Assembly: GCA_007130045.1 (NCBI GenBank)
Contig: SLTG01000016.1
Coordinates: forward strand, 1-47,937
Length of the DNA stretch: 47,937 bases
Source: Opitutales bacterium
Lineage (GTDB): Bacteria; Verrucomicrobiota; Verrucomicrobiia; Opitutales; T3Sed10-336
Direction of reading: 5' to 3'
Shown here: one piece after another, positions 1-8,512 of the stretch
How the letters are laid out: each line of letters begins with the position of its first letter
How positions within the stretch are numbered: the stretch's first letter is position 1
Notes under the pieces: model-generated
What the model was told of the DNA's origin: nothing
Seen by the model: the letters and a program-made list of their open reading frames with translations, nothing else
The model's database searches: none
Translations under genes and position numbers: made by a program

Positions 1-519
1 ATCGCCGACGCCATCGCGGACAAGATGGGCAAATTGAAAAACAACCGGCGTGCGGTCGCTGAAACGATCGAAAACAACATCCGCAAGAAGATCATCAAGG
101 AACACCTGAACGACCCGGCCTATTTCGGCAAGATGTCGGATCTCCTCGATGAAATCATCAGCCAACGCAAAGCGGGCGCGCTGGAATACGAGGCTTACCT
201 GAAGACGCTGGAGGAACTGGTTCGAAAAGTGAGCGCCGGCCACGCCCCGGAAACCCCTCCCGAGTTGGATACCCCGGGCAAGCGGGCGCTTTACAACAAT
301 CTCAGGGTCACCGGCGAGGCGGCGGCCTATGCGGGCGAAGCCCGACCGACCGATTTGGCGCTGCGGGTTCACCAGGCCGTGATGGGATCCCGACCCGCCG
401 ACTGGCGAGGAGTGACCACTCGCGAGGAGGTGATCAAGCAAGCGCTCTACGATGAACTCGGGGATGTGGACGAGGTGGAGCGCATTTTCGGTATCATCAA
501 GCAGCAACCGGAGTATTGA
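1..519 (+). CDS. hsdR: Type I restriction endonuclease subunit R, C-terminal part (cut by window edge)
   Basis: The frame is open from base 1, so this is the last 172 codons of a gene that begins outside the window. It is Lys/Glu-rich and helical, with the pattern KMGKLKNNRRAVAETIENN followed by a segment on DPAYFGKMS and a DWRGV...KQAL...L terminal block. This matches the C-terminal helical domain of HsdR, the motor and nuclease subunit of type I restriction enzymes, which docks onto the HsdM-HsdS methylase core. The nuclease and helicase motifs lie upstream and cannot be checked. The stop is two bases from the ATG of the next gene, so the two are very probably co-transcribed. The family call rests on the pattern of the tail only. 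Confidence 0.78.
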   Translation: MADAIADKMGKLKNNRRAVAETIENNIRKKIIKEHLNDPAYFGKMSDLLDEIISQRKAGALEYEAYLKTLEELVRKVSAGHAPETPPELDTPGKRALYNNLRVTGEAAAYAGEARPTDLALRVHQAVMGSRPADWRGVTTREEVIKQALYDELGDVDEVERIFGIIKQQPEY

Positions 520-521
520 CG

Positions 522-1238
522 ATGGCGGAGACGATTCGACTCGGCGAGATTTCGGCGGACGTGCGGCGGAAGAACATCAAGAACGTTCACCTGAGCGTTT
601 ATCCGCCGGCCGGCAAAGTCCGTATTTCCGCGCCCTCGCACATGTCGTTGGCCACCATTCGCGTGTTCGCGATCAACAAACTCGGCTGGATCAAGAACCA
701 GCAGCGCCAACTCCAGGAACAGGAACGCGAGCCGCCCCGGGAGTATCTGGAAAAGGAGAGTCACTTTGTCTGGGGCAAGCGATATCTCCTCCGGGTGGTC
801 GAGGAACGGCAATCCCCGGGCGTCGAGCCGGGACCGGAAAAGCTGACCCTCCGGGTGCGGCCGGGGTGGGACGCCGTGCGCAGCCAAAGCCTGCTGGAAG
901 AATGGTACCGGGGCCAAGTCCGCGCCCACGCCGTGCCATTGATTGCCAAGTGGGAAAAGGTGATGGGCGTGACCGTGCGGCGGCTCTTCGTCCAGCGCAT
1001 GAAAACCCGCTGGGGAAGCTGCACGCCCGGCCGCGGTTATATCCGCCTAAACACCGAACTCGCCAAGAAACCCCGGGACTGCCTCGAATACCTCGTCGTG
1101 CACGAGATGGTTCACCTGTTGGAACCGACGCACAACGAACGATTCCTGGCCCTAATGGACCAGTATCTCCCCCAGTGGCCCGCGCTGAGAGAAAAGCTAA
1201 ACCGGCTTCCTGTCAAACACGAAGATTGGAGCTATTGA
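522..1238 (+). CDS. YgjP/SprT-like zinc metallopeptidase (DUF45, M48-type)
   Basis: The product has 238 residues. It carries the DUF45 hallmark RWGSC at 163-167 and the zinc site HEMVH at 194-198, with H204 as likely third ligand (EPTHNERF). The N-terminal half is the usual beta-rich YgjP region (RKNIKNVHLSVYPPAGKVRISAP). Length and architecture are normal for the family. A TTG at 516 would overlap the hsdR stop; the ATG at 522 is preferred. The gene follows hsdR by two bases, an arrangement often seen at the end of type I restriction operons. A role in housekeeping or regulation of the restriction complex is inferred from that linkage only, and the substrate is unknown. No signal peptide is visible, so it is cytoplasmic. 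Confidence 0.9.
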   Translation: MAETIRLGEISADVRRKNIKNVHLSVYPPAGKVRISAPSHMSLATIRVFAINKLGWIKNQQRQLQEQEREPPREYLEKESHFVWGKRYLLRVVEERQSPGVEPGPEKLTLRVRPGWDAVRSQSLLEEWYRGQVRAHAVPLIAKWEKVMGVTVRRLFVQRMKTRWGSCTPGRGYIRLNTELAKKPRDCLEYLVVHEMVHLLEPTHNERFLALMDQYLPQWPALREKLNRLPVKHEDWSY

Positions 1239-1344
1239 GGCACGAGCTGAAGGTATAGATTCGAAGCGACTCGGTTGAAGGCCGGGAGAGAATATGATCA
1301 CACGGATGCATGAGTGACGTATCGCCGATCAAATATCCGGAGAT

Positions 1345-2250
1345 TTATCTTGATCGGCCGCCCAGATCGAATTGCAGGAAGGCACGGAAAAGCGGCGTGA
1401 TGCGCACGGCTTTATCGCGATAGCCGTCCTCTTCCTGTTCGGTTTCCACCAAGCTCCAGTCCTCCAAAGGTACAAAAATTCGTCCGGGGGCCAGTTTGGC
1501 GACCGTCCAGTAGGGATGGTCGCCCAATTCTCGTCCGACTTCGTCTCGAACGCCGGGAAGGAGCGTTTCCTCGGTCAGACGATCGACCGCGAGCCATTCC
1601 TTCGCCAGCCTTGAGAGCCGGTACAGGGTGTAAGCGAAGCACTGCTGGATGGCGTGGGCTTCAGGCCCGGATTGCACCCGGTAGGAAAGGTTGAACTTCC
1701 GGAAATAACTCATAAAGAGCGTCGCGAAAAGCTCCCCTCCCGCATCATCGGCCAGCAATGGTATCGTCTTCTTCTTGACGCGGTAACGGCCTTTCCACCG
1801 TCCGGTCAGACCGGCGACCTGGCAGACGACGCGGGCGATGTGCAAGAGAAAGAGGTCGTGTTCGTTGACCACCTTGCAAATCGCGTGGAGCTGTTCTTGC
1901 TCCTTTGGGTCCAGGAACGATTCGATCATTTCCCCGACGAACGCGCGAGGGAGATTTCCAGCGCTGGTGAGGGTCACGCTCTCTTTTTCGGCCAAGGCAA
2001 GGAGAAAGGCGCGAGCCCCTCGGAAAAACGGGGAGCTTTCCCTCTGTTCGAGCGAAAGATTGTGATTCAATTGAATCGCCGATCCCGGTTCGTCCCAGTT
2101 CGAGTAGATAAGACGCGTGACCTGCTCCGGCGAAAGCCCGCCCATTTCCGGGTCCGGGGCCGCGTTGCCGCGGGCCGTTTCCTCAGCCAGCATGCGGTTG
2201 ACGGCAGCCAGGAACGCGTAATCGGACTTATCATCAATTGGTGAAACCAT
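1345..2250 (-). CDS. Hypothetical protein, resembles helical domain of pRiA4b ORF-3-type proteins
   Basis: A 301-residue soluble protein with no signal peptide or membrane segment. The pattern GLSPEQVTRLIYSNWD, then LTSAGNLPRAFVGEM, then a late ELFATLFMSYFRKFNLSYR block recalls a helical domain found in, or attached to, plasmid pRiA4b ORF-3-like proteins. I recall this resemblance and could not test it. No catalytic motif is evident. An ATG at 2292 would add 14 residues (MLTALVSPLQNPTI) that do not look conserved; the ATG at 2250 is preferred, although neither start has a clear ribosome binding site. It is convergent with the metallopeptidase gene, about 106 bp away. Function unknown. Confidence 0.6.
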   Translation of the reverse strand: MVSPIDDKSDYAFLAAVNRMLAEETARGNAAPDPEMGGLSPEQVTRLIYSNWDEPGSAIQLNHNLSLEQRESSPFFRGARAFLLALAEKESVTLTSAGNLPRAFVGEMIESFLDPKEQEQLHAICKVVNEHDLFLLHIARVVCQVAGLTGRWKGRYRVKKKTIPLLADDAGGELFATLFMSYFRKFNLSYRVQSGPEAHAIQQCFAYTLYRLSRLAKEWLAVDRLTEETLLPGVRDEVGRELGDHPYWTVAKLAPGRIFVPLEDWSLVETEQEEDGYRDKAVRITPLFRAFLQFDLGGRSR

Positions 2251-2451
2251 GATGGTTGGATTCTGTAACGGCGATACGAGAGCCGTCAACATCGGCTCCG
2301 GCCAGACGGTGGCCCGAAAAACACGTCCCGCCCTTTGTCGCTTAACATTTCAACTGGCTGTTGACCATCGTCTCTCGATTCTTCTGATGCGAAGATAAGC
2401 GTCGATTAGCGGTTCAAAAGATTCTTCTCAAGCACGAATAATCCGAAACGC

Positions 2452-3456
2452 TTAATAACTGTAAGTCAGTCCCGCCCGCGCGACGCCCGTTGTCCTGTCG
2501 CCGCGCAGGTTGAGCTCGCGGTCCGGGACGGCGCTGATATCGAAACCGCCGGATAGCGTGAGCACGCCTGCGGACTCGGGCAGAACATTCAAAGGCGCCC
2601 CAACCGTCACGCCGGTCTGGAAAAAGCCGAAATGATGCTCCCTGTCGGGCGTCAGGTACTGGCCATCCGCGCCGAAACCGAATATCAGCGGCACATGAAG
2701 GCTCATGTTGCCCGGCAGTCCGGCGAGTTGTCCGCCCGGGCGAAGGCCGGTCTCCAGGTACCAGGGGTTCGGACCTCCGCGGTTCCGGGTCGCTTTGGTG
2801 ACGCGGAGCGAAGGGTTCAGGGCGAAGCCCTCCGCTTCCGGCCACCAGTGGGCGTCGTTGTAGGTGACGCGGGCATCCAGTTCGTGGATGTCCGCGAAGG
2901 CGTCGGAGGGCGATGTGTAGTAATTGAATCGAATGGACGCCGTTACGTTTTCGGCTACTCCGAACCGGAAACCGGAATAAAAATCCGCCTCGAACCAATC
3001 GCGCAAACGCTCGTCGCGACCCGTCCGGGTTTCTCCCCTGGCGACACTCCCCGGCTGGATGGAATTCCAGTTGCCGGCGAACCAGGTCACGTCCTTCAAA
3101 ATTCCCGGTCCGGAGCGCGTTACCGGAACGTCCAACTCGAGCCAGGGTTGCAGGGAGACGCGGTCGGAGTAGATCAAGCCCCGCGAGACGTACATCGACA
3201 CCACGTCGGTCCCGGCATACAGGGACAATCGCCTTTCGCCCGGGGTTTCGGGCGGAAACTCGATGTCGTGCGGCGGCGTCGCCGAATCGACTGGCGTTCC
3301 TGCGTGATTGTAGTCCTGATACGAAACGTCGTCGGCGTGCAGTGTAAAAGGTGCAACGAGCCAACCCGTGAACACCGTCAAGAAAATCCAGGAAAAGTAT
3401 CCCGGAATGAGACAAAGGCCGTTGCGGGAACGAACGAGTTCTGTACATGCCTTCAT
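2452..3456 (-). CDS. Outer-membrane beta-barrel protein (TorF/porin-like)
   Basis: A 334-residue protein with an N-terminal hydrophobic stretch (about 13-40, IPGYFSWIFLTVFTGWLVAPF) followed by an ...HA|DD signal-peptidase-like junction. The mature part consists of alternating amphipathic strands rich in Tyr, Trp and Gly (RRLSLYAGTDVVSMYVSRGL at the start, GVARAGLTYSY at the end). It finishes on an aromatic residue, as expected for BamA-assembled barrels. The opening YAGTDVVSMYVSRGLIYSD resembles the SRG/FRG-type start of TorF-like putative porins. Length fits a barrel of 12-16 strands. An ATG at 3483 would add nine residues before the signal peptide. Transported substrate, if any, is unknown. 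It is a single gene on its strand, with a decayed gene upstream. Confidence 0.75.
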   Translation of the reverse strand: MKACTELVRSRNGLCLIPGYFSWIFLTVFTGWLVAPFTLHADDVSYQDYNHAGTPVDSATPPHDIEFPPETPGERRLSLYAGTDVVSMYVSRGLIYSDRVSLQPWLELDVPVTRSGPGILKDVTWFAGNWNSIQPGSVARGETRTGRDERLRDWFEADFYSGFRFGVAENVTASIRFNYYTSPSDAFADIHELDARVTYNDAHWWPEAEGFALNPSLRVTKATRNRGGPNPWYLETGLRPGGQLAGLPGNMSLHVPLIFGFGADGQYLTPDREHHFGFFQTGVTVGAPLNVLPESAGVLTLSGGFDISAVPDRELNLRGDRTTGVARAGLTYSY

Positions 3457-3573
3457 GGACCGCGACCCTAGCGAGCGTTCCATGATCGCGTCAACCCCGG
3501 CAGCGCCGGGTCACACCAGCGAATGGTCACGAGGCGAATCAAGCTGAAGAAGAATGGACAAAAAATCGTACGC

Positions 3574-3768
3574 CTATAACACGAACCCCACGGAGCGGTC
3601 GGTGATCGCGTCGATTTCGTCCCGTAAAGCTTCGGACTCCAGGAGCGAATAGACCCAATTCTCCGGCATTTCTTTGGACCGGGCGGCCCCGAGCAAAAGA
3701 CCGAGAACGGCATTTCGGTGCACGTTGTCACCGCCGGCGTTGGTGCTTGCCAGGAGAGCCCGACCTCG
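3574..3768 (-). pseudogene. C-terminal remnant of an ADP-ribosylglycohydrolase (ARH/DraG-like)
   Basis: Reading the minus strand gives 64 codons bounded upstream by TAA (3769-3771) and ending in TAG (3574-3576). The translation contains TNAGGDNVHRNAVLGLLLGA, the metal-binding C-terminal signature of ADP-ribosylglycohydrolases (GGDxxHR...GA), followed by a plausible tail ending DAITDRSVGFVL. The catalytic N-terminal three quarters of the usual protein of about 300 residues is absent. The sequence just upstream does not continue the family in any frame, and the next gene (J-domain protein) ends only 60 bases away. The piece has no start codon of its own. I read it as the leftover of a gene cut by a deletion. 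A functional mini-protein is very unlikely. Confidence 0.75.
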
Positions 3769-3829
3769 TTACGCGTGCCGCCACTTTTTTATTCAGGAGG
3801 GACTGATATCCATCTCCGAAAGCGGCGCT

Positions 3830-4966
3830 TCAAGCGAAGGAGAATTCGGATTGCCGGGAATCCTCCCGGTTGGCGCTTTGTTTGCGCGAGGCGCGTTTGG
3901 CCTTCTTCCGGGCTGCGGCGGCGCGGTGAAGGCCCGGGGATTGCTCCCATTCGGCGATCAGCCGTTCGAGGTCGCGACGTTCCTCGCGGTGCGCCCGCAA
4001 TGTCGCTTCCAGATCGGAACGGATACGTACCTCGAGGTTCTCCCGGTCCTTGCGGCGTGAGAAGTTCCAGGCCGGGTCTCGCCGCGCCTGGCGGAGGCGG
4101 GCGCGCAGCGTGCGGAGGGATTCCTGAAAACGGTCCCGGACCTTGTCGATCAGGGAAATGCCGGTCATTTCGGTGAGCCGGTCCTCCTCCACCTCGCAGA
4201 TCGCCAGGAGTGTGTCGAGCCGTTCGAGGTCGGCATTCTGATAGGCTTCCTGTGCCTCGTGCCAGAGCGCCGTCTTCCGCGCATCGACCGCGTCGCAATG
4301 ATCGGGGTGGAGCCTGCGTGCCAGCAGCCGAAAACGCTCCTTGACCCGGGCCGACAGGCTCCGGTTCTCGGCGCTGGCCGGGCCGGCCGGATGGCAGGTA
4401 TCCGGTCCCGAAGAATCGTCGGCCCGGTCCCTGCAGTACTGTTCGTACATGCCCTCGACCTCGTCATCATCGAGACCGAAAACGTTCCGGAAAAAATCCT
4501 TGAACGAATCCTCTTCGGACGCCTCCCGTTCTCCGGCCGGGTCGTCCCCATCGGACGCGCCCTCGTCCGGTTCCTCCCGTTCCGCCTGCTCGCGGCGGTC
4601 CATTACCCGGCGGTAGGCCGCCCGGTAGGTGCCGCCCCGGAAATGAAATTCGAACTCAACTTCCTCGACCAGGTCGGCCTTCTGCCACACCCGGGACTCC
4701 TCAAGCCGCACTTCTGCGACCAGCTTGCCGAACAGGTGGTCGTACCAGCGTTCGAACCCGGGCCGGTCCTCTTCTTGGAAACGCTTCCATTTCGCCTCCT
4801 CTTTTTCCAATTTGCGCTTCACCTGGCGGCACCCGGCCAACGCCTCGCGGCGCAAGGGCTCCTGATCGAGGGGAACCAGCGCGCGGCAGGTGTTCCGGGA
4901 GGCGGATGTTCGCCCTATGGACCGCCGCCGGGCGTGTCTTGACGTTTTTCTTTTCCGCGTCGGCAT
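3830..4966 (-). CDS. Protein with C-terminal J domain and coiled-coil regions
   Basis: A 378-residue soluble, highly charged protein. The N-terminus is basic (MPTRKRKTSRHARRR). Residues about 40-130 form a Lys/Glu-rich helical region, 130-160 is acidic low complexity, and residues about 205-255 form a J-domain-like helix pair with the diagnostic HPD at 220-222 (LLARRLHPDHCDA). The rest (about 270-350) is charged coiled coil. J domains normally stimulate DnaK ATPase; here the domain sits near the C-terminus rather than at the front and lacks the Gly/Phe and zinc regions of DnaJ. The start is the ATG at 4966; upstream in-frame codons overlap the divergent kinase gene and do not look like protein. 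Function beyond a likely Hsp70 contact is unknown. Confidence 0.78.
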   Translation of the reverse strand: MPTRKRKTSRHARRRSIGRTSASRNTCRALVPLDQEPLRREALAGCRQVKRKLEKEEAKWKRFQEEDRPGFERWYDHLFGKLVAEVRLEESRVWQKADLVEEVEFEFHFRGGTYRAAYRRVMDRREQAEREEPDEGASDGDDPAGEREASEEDSFKDFFRNVFGLDDDEVEGMYEQYCRDRADDSSGPDTCHPAGPASAENRSLSARVKERFRLLARRLHPDHCDAVDARKTALWHEAQEAYQNADLERLDTLLAICEVEEDRLTEMTGISLIDKVRDRFQESLRTLRARLRQARRDPAWNFSRRKDRENLEVRIRSDLEATLRAHREERRDLERLIAEWEQSPGLHRAAAARKKAKRASRKQSANREDSRQSEFSFA

Positions 4967-5041
4967 CGAATCCGTTCTCAGGGTGAATCCGCTTCCTGAC
5001 AACTCAAAACATCCGCATCCCGTCCGCTCGAAAATCCGCCG

Positions 5042-5278
5042 TTGCCGGCAGACAGGATTGACCTCTCGCGGCTCGACGAGGAAAGGGAGAAACAGGTCCG
5101 CGTGGAAGCCGAGCAGTCGATAAGGACTGAACGCAGCCTGAACGAACAGATCGTCAACAGCCTGCCGGGAATCTTCTATATCTTCGACGAAGAGGGCCGA
5201 CTCCTCCGCTGGAACGAGAATCTGGAAAAGGAGACCGGCTACACGTCCGAGGAGATGCGGAAGTTGCATCCGCTTGAG
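5042..5278 (+). pseudogene. Detached N-terminal PAS segment of the hybrid histidine kinase
   Basis: This frame encodes a coiled linker (EEREKQVRVEAEQ) and the front half of a PAS domain: NEQIVNSLPGIFYIFDEEGR, then [14 protein letters not shown]. Past about 5278 the frame loses all PAS character. The continuation ([14 protein letters not shown] then [13 protein letters not shown]) appears in the next frame. The middle of the PAS domain, roughly 45-60 residues, is missing between the two halves. The only usable initiator is TTG at 5042, with an in-frame stop at 4997-4999. This is best explained by a deletion whose length is not a multiple of three. I list the fragment separately because it cannot be translated together with the rest. 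Confidence 0.65.
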
Positions 5279-7265
5279 ATGGCTGTCGTGGAGCGACGTT
5301 TTGCTGCCCGAAGCGGGCCTGATTTACGGAGTCGCCCGCGACATAACCGACGAAAAACAGACCCGCGATGCCCTGAGGGAAAGCGAAGCCCGCTTTGAAG
5401 CGTTCATGGAAGACAATCCCGCCGTGGCCTGGATGAAAGACGAAGCCGGCCGCTACGTTTATGTGAACCAGACCCTGCGGAAGGTTTACGGAGTGGATCG
5501 AGCCGAGGTGCTGGGCAAAACCGACCGGGAACTCCTGCCTGAACCCGTCGCCGCTGAACTCCGCACGAACGATCAGGCCGTGCTCGAAAAGGATACCCCG
5601 GCCGGATACACGGAAACAATTCCTGACAGCGAGGGGCGAATCCGTTCCTGGAGAATCTGGAAGTTTCCATTCGAAGACGTAACCGGCCACCATTATGTCG
5701 GAGGTCTGGCATTTGACATTACCGAACGTATTAAAGCCGAGGAGGCGGTGCGCCAGTCGGAGGAAAGTTACCGAAGCCTGGTGGAAGGGGCGCGCGACGC
5801 GATTTTTTCTATTTCGCGCGACGGTTCCTTTACCTCTTTGAACGCCGCGGCTGAAACTTTGACGGGCAGGAAAAACCAAGAGTTGCTCGGGGGGGCGTTC
5901 GCACGGATCTTGCATCCGGAAGACCAGCCGAAAGCGGTAGAGGCCTTTCAGCAGGTTTTGAACGGTGCGGTGCCGCCCACCCTTGAACTGCGGATCATGA
6001 CCAAAGAGAGTTACTGCATTCCCCTGGAGCTGACCGTCACGCCGCAGCGCCTGGGCAATGACGTTATCGGTGTCCTGGGGATTGCACGGGATATCCGGGA
6101 GCGGCGCCACCTTGAGGAGCAACTCCGCCAGAGCCAGAAACTCGATTCCATCGGCCAATTGGCAGCCGGCATCGCCCACGACTTCAACAATATACTTACC
6201 GTTCAACAAGGGCACGCCTCGTTGTTGCTGATGAATGAAGACCTGCCTCCCGCCTGCGCGGAATCAATCCGGGAGATGGGCGATGCCGTTGATCGCGCGG
6301 CGGCTCTCACCCGTCAGTTGCTCCTGTTCAGCCGCAAACAAACACTCCAGCCAAAGTTGCTCAACCTCAATGAGGTCGTCGCCAATCTCGCAAAGATGCT
6401 CGGCCGGATTCTTGGTGAAGACATCGAACTGCACATCGGGGGAGATGGCCGCTTGCCCTCGCTGAAGGCGGATCCCGGCATGATCGAACAGGTGATTATG
6501 AATCTGGCGGTCAATGCCCGCGACGCCATGCCCGAAGGCGGACATCTCGATATTTCGACATCGGCAGTGCGGCTTGACGAGTCCGCCCCGCGCGACAATC
6601 CCGAGGCCCGTCCCGGAACCTTCGTTTGCCTTCGAATTTCGGATACGGGAACGGGAATTTCTCCCGACGCTCTGGACCGCATCTTCGAACCCTTCTTTAC
6701 GACCAAAGACGTGGGCAAAGGCACGGGGCTGGGTCTGCCCACCGTTCACGGTATCGTCCGGCAACATGAAGGCTGGATTGAAGTTGAAAGCCGTGAAGGC
6801 GCCGGAGCGAATTTTGCGATCTTCCTGCCGGCCTGCGTCGAGGATGCCGGGGCGGAAGCCGAGGCCATCTCGACGGGAACTGTCCGTGGAGGGTCGGAAA
6901 CGATTCTGGTGGTTGAGGACGAAAAGCCCCAGCGCGACATGGTGAGAATCATCCTGGAGCAATACGGTTACACCGTGCTGGTGGCCGACAACGGCGTCCA
7001 CGCTTTCGACGTGTGGAAACGGAGCGCAGCCAACATCGATCTGTTGCTCTCGGATCTTGTTTTGCCGGAAGGTATCAACGGACTGCAACTGGCGGAAAAA
7101 TTGCACCAGGATAAGCCGGAATTACTGGTTGTCCTGAGCAGCGGTTACAGTCCGGATCTTGCCAAAGTGAATGTGTCGATCACGGACGGGGCCCGTTTTT
7201 TGCAAAACCCGTATTCACCTCACATGCTCGCGCAAACCGTGCGCGAAATGTTAGACCACACCTAA
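5274..7265 (+). CDS. PAS-PAS-HisKA-HATPase-REC hybrid histidine kinase (5' end disrupted)
   Basis: Order of domains, numbered from the TTG at 5274: remnant of a first PAS (1-35), PAS (about 40-160, [20 protein letters not shown]), PAS (about 164-285), HisKA with the H-box [11 protein letters not shown] and phospho-acceptor H302, HATPase_c with N-box ([11 protein letters not shown] near 405) and G boxes ([15 protein letters not shown]), then a receiver (about 542-660) with D594 in LLLSDLVLP. The conserved receiver lysine before the PY motif is replaced by asparagine (N645, QNPYSPHML). No membrane segment is seen, so it is a cytosolic sensor. The upstream half of its first PAS lies in another frame, so the original longer protein is broken. 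A shorter product starting at ATG 5406 or nearby could still be made. No partner regulator lies next to it. Confidence 0.82.
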   Translation: MRWLSWSDVLLPEAGLIYGVARDITDEKQTRDALRESEARFEAFMEDNPAVAWMKDEAGRYVYVNQTLRKVYGVDRAEVLGKTDRELLPEPVAAELRTNDQAVLEKDTPAGYTETIPDSEGRIRSWRIWKFPFEDVTGHHYVGGLAFDITERIKAEEAVRQSEESYRSLVEGARDAIFSISRDGSFTSLNAAAETLTGRKNQELLGGAFARILHPEDQPKAVEAFQQVLNGAVPPTLELRIMTKESYCIPLELTVTPQRLGNDVIGVLGIARDIRERRHLEEQLRQSQKLDSIGQLAAGIAHDFNNILTVQQGHASLLLMNEDLPPACAESIREMGDAVDRAAALTRQLLLFSRKQTLQPKLLNLNEVVANLAKMLGRILGEDIELHIGGDGRLPSLKADPGMIEQVIMNLAVNARDAMPEGGHLDISTSAVRLDESAPRDNPEARPGTFVCLRISDTGTGISPDALDRIFEPFFTTKDVGKGTGLGLPTVHGIVRQHEGWIEVESREGAGANFAIFLPACVEDAGAEAEAISTGTVRGGSETILVVEDEKPQRDMVRIILEQYGYTVLVADNGVHAFDVWKRSAANIDLLLSDLVLPEGINGLQLAEKLHQDKPELLVVLSSGYSPDLAKVNVSITDGARFLQNPYSPHMLAQTVREMLDHT

Positions 7266-7325
7266 TTGCGCCGATTCCCGGAGCGAAAATTGGGTCCACA
7301 ATCCGTTTCGCCTTAATCCCACGCG

Positions 7326-7559
7326 TCAGGCTCGGTCTACGGCGCCTCCGCCGCCCTCCGCTTCGGCGCAGTGAGCACAACAGTAGATACTGTTTTTTAC
7401 CTCGACGCCGTGCCCGACGATCGGGACGCCGCAATGGGGACAATTCGGAGCAAGAACGCTGATCGCGCACTCGAAACTGTCAAAGGTGTGCCGCTGCCCG
7501 TCCATCTCAATGACGAACGCCTTGTCGTAGTCGTTTCCACATTTTTCGCACTGTGCCAT
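7326..7559 (-). CDS. Small cysteine-rich, probably zinc-binding protein
   Basis: A 77-residue protein with eight cysteines: C4, C7, C31, C40, C43, C60, C61 and C64. They are arranged as CxxC, then FDSFEC, then CPHC, then CCAHC. The pattern, with YDKAF near the start, a FDSFEC centre and VGHGVE, is a conserved small family seen in several bacterial phyla; it resembles a treble-clef or zinc-ribbon fold. A strong ribosome binding site (AAAGGAGG) lies about 8 bases before the ATG at 7559. The protein is cytoplasmic, and its function is not known to me. The cysteine count would allow two metal sites, which is inference. Confidence 0.85.
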   Translation of the reverse strand: MAQCEKCGNDYDKAFVIEMDGQRHTFDSFECAISVLAPNCPHCGVPIVGHGVEVKNSIYCCAHCAEAEGGGGAVDRA

Positions 7560-7727
7560 GATCAATTCCTCCTTTCGGTGATGTGAGTTCGATGAGCGGA
7601 AGGATATCCCATTTGCCGGGTTAAGACAAGTGAATCCGGAAAGTATTCCCCCGCATACCGGCGTTGATCATCGTCCGTTTCGACATGAAGCTTTACACTG
7701 GAGATTCGCGGTGTGAGGCTGAAGCGA

Positions 7728-8138
7728 ATGGACGAGAACCGGGATCAGCGTGGCGTCGAAAGAAGGCCCGGCGAGCCGATGTTGGATGACAGCGATCTCG
7801 CGGACCTGGTGGAAGGAATCCGTTTGTTTAACGATGGGAAATTCTGGCACGCACACGAGGCATGGGAGGAGGTCTGGCGGCGGAAGGCGGGTGAATGGGA
7901 TGCCTTTTTCAAGGGAATAATCCAGGCGGCCGCTGCGTTTCACAAGATGGGCGAAGGCTCGTTGAAGGGCACGCGGATCCATCTCGACCGGTCGATCACC
8001 AAACTGAGGCCGTGTGCTCCGGAATTTCTAGGAATCAAAATTGCGGCGCTCCTCCGTGATCTGGAGCGCTGCCGGGACGAAATCGAACGAGGAAGGTTTC
8101 CCGTTCGCGCGGTACCTGTCCTGCGGAGGGTTCATTAA
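7728..8138 (+). CDS. DUF309 domain protein
   Basis: A 136-residue helical protein with the DUF309 core FNDGKFWHAHEAWEEVWRR at about 34-52 and the following helix KGIIQAAAAFHK at 62-73. Conserved H41, H43, E44, E47 and H72 cluster as they do in the family and look like a metal or active site, though the family's reaction is not established. GTG 7713 and ATG 7779 are alternative starts; ATG 7728 is chosen. The C-terminus after about residue 110 is Arg-rich and variable. The gene stands alone between the divergent Cys-rich gene and the convergent end of the large secreted-protein gene. Confidence 0.8.
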   Translation: MDENRDQRGVERRPGEPMLDDSDLADLVEGIRLFNDGKFWHAHEAWEEVWRRKAGEWDAFFKGIIQAAAAFHKMGEGSLKGTRIHLDRSITKLRPCAPEFLGIKIAALLRDLERCRDEIERGRFPVRAVPVLRRVH

Positions 8139-8168
8139 GCCGTGTCGGCGCAAGGTGGATTGGCTAAT

Positions 8169-8512
8169 CTAATCCAGCGGCGGATTCGTGGAACCATGGG
8201 TCGTCGCTGACTGTTCGGTATTGTTCGGCTCAACCAGGAGTATGCCGGTTGACTCAACCGTTGGAGGAACCACCAGAAAGTAGGGCCAATAAGAGCCTTT
8301 TTCCGGAGCGGCGTCCACGGGGACGCCGGGGTCAAGGGACGCGCGCTGCTCGATGCCGTAGGGTGTGGGCGGAGAAGAATCGTCGAACACAACCCGAAGT
8401 TTCGCATCCGAATGCAGCTCGACCTCCGACACCATCAGATCGGCCCTCAGCGCACCGCATACAAACCATTCCACACGTGCGTACGCTTCCGAATAATGCC
8501 CTCGGGGAATGA
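8169..8512 (-). pseudogene. Truncated N-terminal fragment of an alpha/beta-hydrolase-like protein
   Basis: Immediately after the stop of the large secreted-protein gene, the minus strand stays open in another frame to TAG at 8169. From about the Met codon at 8435 it reads like real protein (MVSEVELHSDAKLRVVFDD, then YFLVVPPTVESTGILLVEPNN). The last motif resembles the first strand and oxyanion region of a group of serine-hydrolase-like proteins, where LLVEPNN is followed by a long catalytic domain. Here it stops a few residues later, with no continuation in any frame before the DUF309 gene. I read it as the 5' remnant of a gene whose catalytic part was deleted. The family assignment comes from memory of the motif and is weak. 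Confidence 0.45.
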
